A DNA stretch of 27,279 nt, taken from contig JAYMTA010000533.1 of assembly GCA_036897625.1 (NCBI GenBank), positions 1-27,279 of the forward strand, in the 5' to 3' direction. Shown in pieces: positions 21,501-27,279 of the stretch. The notes under the pieces were generated by a model. It made no database searches. It had not been told where the DNA came from and saw only the letters and a program-made list of their open reading frames with translations. The stretch's first letter is position 1, and each line of letters starts with the position of its first letter. Made by a program: the position numbers and the translations under genes. This stretch comes from Pelargonium cotyledonis (Eukaryota; Streptophyta; Magnoliopsida; Geraniales; Geraniaceae).

Positions 21501-23909
21501 TTGCTTGTCACTGGATTCTCACTATCTCTGGCCACTGACCATATGAGAAGCGAAGTCCACCTCCGATGGATGTCCAAAAGCGCATAGGTTAGGGTGTGGA
21601 GCCAGGTGGGCGCATGGGACCTCTCCAGGGTCCATGCCCGGTCTCTTGCTCCTCCTCTGGGCCAATGCTTCTTGTCTTGGACTTATTTGATTTATGTCTT
21701 TGGGGTCCCAACGGCCTCCTACCTTCCGGGGACCCCCACTTGGGGCCTCTTTGGTCCGCTGTCCATTGGTCCCGGGTTCATGGTCTGGCGACCCTGGGTC
21801 CGATGGCCCGTGGTCCAGTGACCCCAGACGGGTGGTCCTTGGTGAGATGATACCTGCCCCAGGTTGCTTGTAGCCAGTAGCCTGCGGCCTGGGCGCAGTA
21901 GCCTAGAGGCAGTAGGCACCTTTCTTTCCTTATCTTGAGCTTTCCTAATTCAAATTAGACTCTTCTCACCAGTTGCCTCTTCTATTTAGGAAACAAGTGA
22001 GAGGGGCCCAGGAGTTTGGCACCCCCTGGGGCCGGCCACAAAGAGGGAAGGGGAGAGAGTGGGGCCAAGTGGGCCCCACCCCTTGGTCGTGCCTCCCATG
22101 TGCCATGGTGGGTCCATACGGCTCACGTGACTCCTTGCCATAATCCCCAAAATTGGTACCCAATTTTGACTTCTGACTTTGACTGATTTTTTATGTCGAA
22201 TCATAAGGGATCCTAATTTATTCCTATCTATTATAAATTGGGCATTGCCCTATGTAAATATGCATCTATTTCTCTCAAATCTTCCAGCTTTGAAGTTATT
22301 TAGGGAATGCACTTCTAGAATTCCGTCTATTAGGAAACTCAAGTATGGTTGCCTAAGCTCTTATATTTTTCTTCTCTCCCAAACCCTTTGAGAATGAATC
22401 AAATATGCCTCCTAAAATTAGTAGGACCTGAAACCAACAAACAAAAATTCCCTAATTCAATTCAAAACACTACCTAGCAAGTTTGGTCAGACATAAGCCT
22501 ATCCATATTACACAACTTTAGACATGATGACATAGTGTTCAAACTTGATAGACCCAAGATCCCAAACTTTTCCCTTTCTTCAATAATGATATGAGAAATT
22601 GTACTTAGTTTGTTATTGATTTCTTTACATACTTTCTAAGGTCCTTAGGAACTATGAAAAATCGTATTCATTGGAAAATGCATATAAATAATGGCTTGCC
22701 TTTATAACTTTTAAAAGTAAATTAAACTAATATTGCTAAGTTGATAAGTTCTTTATCTGGGTCCTGGGATTTTTTTTCCTCACAAAGATGTTTGCCTCCA
22801 AAATAGGATAAATATAAAAATTCAACACATAAATAGAAAGGGTAAACGTGTGTAGTACTCGTAATCCATTATTTTGACAACTGGAGGGTCTGCATCCGGG
22901 GATATTATTACCTACAATAAAGGGTAGTACAAATAAGTTTTCACATATCTAACGGTCACTTATGCATAGAAAAAATATGAACAATACCATTTTATATAAG
23001 TAAGAAAAGTTTTACAAGAAATTAGATAGAGAAAAAGTTTTACAAGAAATTAGATAGAGAATATTCAAATACAAAATGAAGAAGGTAGTAAATCCTCAAG
23101 GAGAACTACAGCCTAAATTTAAGCTACCTAAGAACAATGAGACCTTTCCATTTTCTTGCCAACAAACATAACTAAAAGCTACTAGACTCATAAAGATCTA
23201 ACTTATAAAGCAGAAAGTTAGTTACTTCCTCCTATATCAATTAAAAGGTAATAGATATGATGCATAAAGAACTACCAAAGAAAATCTTAGTATCACAACA
23301 AAACCCAATGACTGCAATATAGATAATGAAGCCTAATTTTTCCTTTTATTCACTTAGCTCTTATTATGGGATATATCACAAATTTGCAGAAAATACAACA
23401 AATCAAATAACACTTGACAATAGACTAATATTTTTCTTTTTTTTCTTCTTTTCATTGGTTTCTTTATCGATCTTATTTATTTCCTTGGTTCATCCTCATC
23501 AAACCTAACATAAGAGGGAGAAGGAGAGGGTGAGAAAGAGGAGGCTGGCTAATATTCATTTTTCCTTTTTCTTTTTCTTTTTTTGGGTTGGTTTAATTTA
23601 TTTCTTCTTGCTTTGAACATGTAAGGTACAGAGATTTAAAGAGACATAGAAGATATGAGGAGGTAACGTCTAATGTTGCAGGGTCTGGATCAAAGGGATG
23701 CTGCTATTTGGTTATTTTTATTTTCTCGTCTGAATGTAGTTGGTGAGAGATCGAGCAAATTAGATGAAAGAGATATGGAAGATTTGTGTGTGGCGAATGA
23801 AAGGTGAAGGAGATCAGGTGTGAGAGAGTGATCAGATCTAAGAAAAAAGCTTGAGAACAGAGCACATAAGAAAAGGTTGGAAGCGTAGTGCATCCAAAAG
23901 TGTGTGTGC

Positions 23910-23940
<31 letters not shown>

Positions 23941-25893
23941 GTAAATAAAACTTAAAGAACAGAAACAACTGATTTTTTCAAGGGAAAAAACTGATTTTTG
24001 TTGGTAATCATTTTTACTCCTCTGCCTTCCTTAGTTCAACATCTCTTCCATCACATCTCTCTCTCGTTCTGAATTCTCTCTTTTTTCACTCTTTTTTCAC
24101 TCTCTCGTCTCTTTTTTTATGATTTGGGATAGCAAAAAAAAATAATGCTATATGTTGGGACTTGGTTCATGCTTTTGCTAAATAAAACTTTCTAAATTCT
24201 CAAATTTGTTTACAAACAAACCACGAGGCATCTAAAAATTTTTATATGGTTACTGAACGTGGAAATATGGAATGGAAGAAATATTTATTGGGAGTTTGGA
24301 CCATGATGATTCATGTGCTTGTTGAATAAAAAAAAATCACCAAATTCCTTAATATGCTGACTACACAATTTCTAGGCATGTAATGAAATGGAGACAGAAA
24401 CAATGGAAAGAGAAGAAATAATTTGACCTTTTAAAAAATAACATTGTTATCAATGGCGCAAATCTCCAAAATATATGTAGTTACTAGTTAGTTGCAACAG
24501 CAACAGCTTCTACTTTTTGTAATTAGGTGCAAATCATGGAAAGTTTGATGTGTATAAATGTAATTAACCCAAGAATTTACTTAGGGTAGTTCAAATTTTT
24601 TTATTATGGTAAGATGAAGTTTTCTAAATAACATAACCGTATTTAATTTTGGAATATAGGTTTCATGAATATTCAGAAATTTTGAAATTTCTTTTGATTA
24701 ATGGTTGCTATCATGTGGGTTTTATTTTGAATCTGGGCTTAAGATTTTATTTATGTATTTATTTTTTATTATTTGCAATTGAATTTGGGCGGAAAGAAAT
24801 ATTGTGAACATGACCAATCCGTAAATTTTGGGTTTTTTCCACAAAGATTTAGGTGGTTCGGTAAACTGGGGGTATAAAGCAAAGGCTAAGGTATTAACAG
24901 TTGAATCAGTTTTAACTTTTAAGGAACACTCTCGACTGTTACCACAAAGCAGACAATATGATACGCATAGCTCATCGTACTCAATTAGACACACCTTGAA
25001 ATTCCAAATGTTCTATTATCATGCGAAGGAACTGTTTGAGCATTGTAAAAGACATTTTTCACATGTTCACGCCGGCAAAAGTAAATGAGATAGCAATGCT
25101 AAGGCTTCTAAGGAAAAACAAGAACAGGAATCAAAAGGCTAAACTCAGTGACACATACGTAGGAACTTTTTTTTAACTAGTAGGAACTTATTTATCACAT
25201 GAAAATAATTATATCATGCACAAAGAATATTGTTTTTCGCAAGAATTTTCAATAGTTTACCAGATCAAGCTTAGCATCCTCAGCCATCTGCTGAGCCTCC
25301 CTCATAGGTACCACCCCAATCTACACAATACAATAAAATCAGTAATGCTAAAGTAGAAAAGGATAGAATGAGGAGAAGAAAAACAAAACAAAAATCAAAT
25401 GTCTATCTAATTGAACCTCAAAATATGTTACAAATTTACTGAGCTACCAAACAGGACCAATATAAATAATGGAACCGTAAGAAATTCAGTAGTGAAGTAC
25501 TAACCATCTTCTGCTCCTGATCAATAAGCCTGACGGTAGGTGACCTATATCCAAAAGCAGCACACAAAAACACTTCAAATTCAAATTCATATTCATATTC
25601 AAGCAATCATCGACAAGAGAAATGTACTTGATGGTGGACATATCGAGAGACTTCTCGTCATCGTCGGAATCAGGCTCCGGCTCTCTCTGGCGCGATCGGC
25701 CCCTCATGGCAGAGATGGCGGAGATGCGGGAGGAGGAGGAGAGGTCGAACTTGGAGAAATCGGGGAGGCAAAGGCGGGAGGAGAGGAAGTCGTTGTTGTC
25801 GGAGGAGGAGGACAGAGACGACGTGGTTCTGGTTGGGGTGAGAAGGGACGTCGCTCTGAGGGCGGAGGAGCTGCAGGTCGTCATCCCTGCCAT
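17092..25893 (-). CDS. SVR9: translation initiation factor IF-3, chloroplastic
   Basis: Nine minus-strand exons join in frame: 25893-25628, 25544-25505, 25320-25261, 22911-22859, 19943-19891, 19793-19760, 18858-18786, 18677-18585 and 17337-17092, giving 305 aa. The start ATG has a good context (CCCATGGC) and is the first in frame. Residues 1-60 are Ser/Thr-rich and poor in acid, as in a chloroplast transit peptide. The IF-3 N domain follows (RLIDQEQKM, IGVVPMREAQQMAEDAKLDL, SPDADPPVVKIMDY), then a basic linker (KHRYEGQRKKRDQQKKS). The C domain has KEVKMG, YNIDMHDYAVRLKAARKFL, GRQNIF and LATEEAKNFKDRN. An acidic tail (about 260-298) closes the protein. IF-3 binds the plastid 30S subunit and checks the initiator tRNA and start codon. 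Arabidopsis SVR9 and SVR9-LIKE1 are the nearest named relatives I know. Confidence 0.92.
17168..17239 (-). repeat. 36-bp in-frame repeat coding the IF-3 acidic tail
   Basis: Two copies of a 36-bp unit starting TCATCTTCTGTGACATCTTC lie at 17168 and 17204 (plus-strand reading), the second decaying at its end. On the coding strand they give 12-residue acidic units containing EDVTED. Simple GA-rich codon repeats of this kind can change length in frame. Confidence 0.7.
18024..18255. mobile_element. Stowaway-type MITE in IF-3 intron 8
   Basis: The 232-bp element starts CTCCCTCCATCCCAAAATAA and ends with the inverted match TTATTTGGTGTGGAGGGAG. It is flanked by TA on both sides (18022-18023 and 18256-18257). 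The CTCCCTCC terminus and TA target duplication are the hallmark of plant Stowaway (Tc1/mariner-type) MITEs. The interior is AT-rich and non-coding. Confidence 0.85.
18466..18538. repeat. compound (TC)n-(AT)n microsatellite
   Basis: A TC run with one CCC interruption (18466-18517) passes straight into an AT run (18519-18538) inside IF-3 intron 8. Confidence 0.95.
20086..20321. mobile_element. possible AT-rich MITE relic in IF-3 intron 4
   Basis: TTCGGACATGG (20086-20096) recurs as a perfect 11-bp inverted copy at 20311-20321 around a very AT-rich core of about 210 bp. This could be the ends of a small DNA transposon, but the arms do not extend well and no target duplication is clear. Confidence 0.25.
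20663..20859 (+). pseudogene. Ty1/copia polyprotein end (RNase H), decayed
   Basis: In IF-3 intron 4, opposite to the host gene, the frame from 20663 reads TKHIEIDHHFVREKLVEG, a stop, then LVNSNDKLADVFTKSL, a stop, then DPHIGYICNKIG. This is the characteristic copia RNase H C-terminus (TKHI-DI/EIDHHFVRE and ADIFTK). A purine run GAGGAGAAG (20851-20859) just before TGTTAGAATC (20860) looks like a polypurine tract followed by the start of a 3' LTR. At least two in-frame stops make it dead. Confidence 0.8.
20860..22400 (+). mobile_element. LTR-like and GC-rich transposon-derived DNA
   Basis: The copia fragment leads into a probable LTR starting TGTTAG at 20860, whose 3' end I cannot fix. From about 21380 to 22160 the composition switches abruptly to GC-rich (GGGGCCGGCC, GGGTCC and GGCCC runs) before returning to AT-rich with a TATAAATTGG box near 22233. 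Several overlapping open frames on both strands come from the base composition and have no recognisable domains. A second LTR-type insertion is one explanation. The whole stretch lies within IF-3 intron 4 and must be spliced out. Confidence 0.4.
23005..23060. repeat. two perfect tandem copies of a 28-bp unit
   Basis: The unit AAAAGTTTTACAAGAAATTA... occupies 23005-23032 and 23033-23060 without mismatch, in IF-3 intron 3. A simple recent slippage duplication is the likely origin. Confidence 0.9.
23900..23941. repeat. (GT)n-(GA)n microsatellite
   Basis: A TG run with one CG interruption passes into an AG run inside IF-3 intron 3. Confidence 0.95.
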
Positions 25894-26648
25894 GGGGGAG
25901 GGAGGGAGGGATTGGCGTTTGAGAAGAAAGTGGATTTGGCGCCTGATGCAATCCTTATCCACACTCCCAACTATTCACAAATCACTACTCAACTCAACTC
26001 AACTTGGAGGTGGCCCAATATGTACCCAAATGTTGTCATAGTCGTGCTTCTCTTTCCGTCTGAAAATAAGTGCTACATTTCACTTGCGTTTTTGTTTAAA
26101 AAGATGAGATTGCTTCGTTTTGAGAAATTATTATTTTTCATATAAGAAATTTCGTAAAGGTACAAATAGAATTGCTTTATATAAAAATTAATTAGTTTAG
26201 ACTAAACCATCACTAATATAGTGGCACATCATTAAAATTTCTAGATCTGGGCAGGTTGTTCCGCTCCCACAAATTCATTGGGTGAATATAGGTGACATTT
26301 TAATGAGGTGTCATGTTATGATTAACTTGACTTAGGCTAAGCCAAAAATAACATGACTTAGATTTCTTTTCATCTGTCTAAAAGTACAATTTATTTTCTT
26401 ACACACCAAAATCTGTCTTACAAAGAGAACTCAAGCTTAATTTATAGCCGAAAAAGGCGGACTTGAAATCTTTTGGAGTCCAAATGATCTGAAGGATAAG
26501 AACGAATCTTCTTTACGTATTGATTCTTGTCTGTCATTCATTGATTTTTGTCTGCCATTGAATCGGATTTTAAGACATTTGAAATTTAACGAATCTTTTG
26601 AATTATTTTATGCGGGGCCCACATCAGGCTGCAAAAATTCCTTTTGAG
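25894..26648 (-). promoter_or_regulatory. IF-3 leader and probable promoter
   Basis: The region directly above the IF-3 ATG has a pyrimidine-rich leader on the minus strand (CCCTCCCTCCC just before the ATG) and a weak TATATAAA candidate at 26184-26177. Beyond about 26200 I see nothing assignable before the retroelement frame. The core promoter position is inferred. Confidence 0.35.
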
Positions 26649-27279
26649 CTAAGGGCCATGAGGTTGAAAGAAACCTGTGGGGTCAAAAGCTTCAAGGTCA
26701 TCTTCCGGGTCTTGAGCAAACTGCATAGTGAAGCAGTCATTATTGTCTTCATTATTATCATTATCACTGTCGGAACCGCACTGAGAAGCGAGTTCTTTGA
26801 GAAGCTTTTGGTAGTTCTTTTTAGATGAAGTTGCCGCTAACTGGGCTTGAATATTATATTTGTCCGTAAGGAAGTCAGCTTGTCTTGAACTTGATTCAGG
26901 AACTGAAATAGGAGTTAAGATGGATTTTTTCTTTTCTTTTTTCAATTAATGAATTTTTGAATAGTTGTGGGGGTAACATGGTCAGTTCTACGACCATCCC
27001 ACCATTTGACTCGAAAATCTCTAACAAAAGTAGTTGATTCAAATTCTTCAACGGCAAAGGTGAACGACCAAGCCGCGATCCATGGCAAAGAGAAAGTTGC
27101 CATGAAAGGAAGTGATTGATCAATAAATGTATCTTCAGAATTGGGGAATTCTTGAAGATAAATTCGAAGGGTTTCAAAGACAATATCAGGGAGTCTTTCA
27201 GTAGAAAAACCCCAATGATACCACCATATATGAGTAAACCATTTTGGAAAATCAATAGGATTTTTATTATTGAAGTGAA
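26649..27279 (-). pseudogene. retroelement/pararetrovirus-like reading frame, broken
   Basis: From the right window edge the minus strand is open and reads FPKWFTHIWWYHWG, then ERLPDIVFETL, FSLPWIAAWS and FRVKWWDG, ending at a TGA (26944-26942). The pattern WW..G, LP, PWI..W and WWD is one I associate with polyprotein-like frames of plant retroelements and endogenous pararetroviruses, but I cannot name the family or the domain. A second open frame, one base out, starts right at that stop (26945) and carries on through a Ser/Lys-rich part to an acidic run (DSDNDNNEDNND) and a TAG at 26651-26649. The likely picture is one gene with a single-base frameshift at an A-rich run. No polymerase part is in the window. 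Confidence 0.5.

Noticed and set aside
21594-22204. Several overlapping open frames on both strands
   Set aside because: They lie in GC-rich DNA where stops are rare, start mainly at non-ATG codons, and have no recognisable domain.
25540-26145. A 201-aa glycine-rich open frame on the plus strand
   Set aside because: It is the antisense shadow of IF-3 exon 1 and its leader; Ser-rich codons on the other strand create the Gly/Arg run.

Overview
This is nuclear DNA from a flowering plant, most likely a woody eudicot. The three genes have many GT-AG introns, the spacers are AT-rich, and intergenic and intronic DNA is full of plant mobile-element remains (LINE, SINE, hAT and Stowaway MITEs, Ty1/copia). 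I cannot name the species from sequence alone.

Layout. 1-1049: decayed LINE (endonuclease part, then a 3' region ending in (CAA)8). 1050-2580: unassigned spacer. 2583-9843 (+): an AUGMIN subunit 8 / QWRF-motif protein gene with a leader intron and six coding exons (ATG 4350, stop 9841-9843, 641 aa). 10747-15075 (-): a secondary-wall cellulose synthase catalytic subunit of the CESA7/IRX3 clade, 13 exons, about 1039 aa. 15201-16302: the CESA7 upstream region, holding nested mobile elements. 17092-25893 (-): chloroplast translation initiation factor IF-3, 9 exons, 305 aa, with two introns over 2 kb filled with transposon debris. 26649-27279 (-): a retroelement/pararetrovirus-like reading frame, broken by a frameshift and running off the window.

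How the genes relate. They are unrelated single genes, not an operon or cluster. AUG8/QWRF acts on microtubules, CESA7 on secondary-wall cellulose, IF-3 on plastid translation. From memory, Arabidopsis has IF-3 and QWRF4/8 genes side by side on two duplicated segments (At2g24060/At2g24070 and At4g30690/At4g30710), so the flanking pair here looks like conserved microsynteny with CESA7 between them.

Most notable points: (1) CESA7 exon 1 and exon 2 do not join in frame with any GT-AG pair I can find, as if one extra A sits at the exon 1 donor; (2) CESA7 intron 12 carries a diverged copy of the start of exon 13; (3) upstream of CESA7 a tRNA-type SINE with a perfect 15-bp target duplication sits in one arm of a larger inverted-repeat element, which also holds a hAT MITE with a perfect 8-bp target duplication. 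I found no evidence for a wholly new biological system. All exon models were read by eye and have no transcript support.
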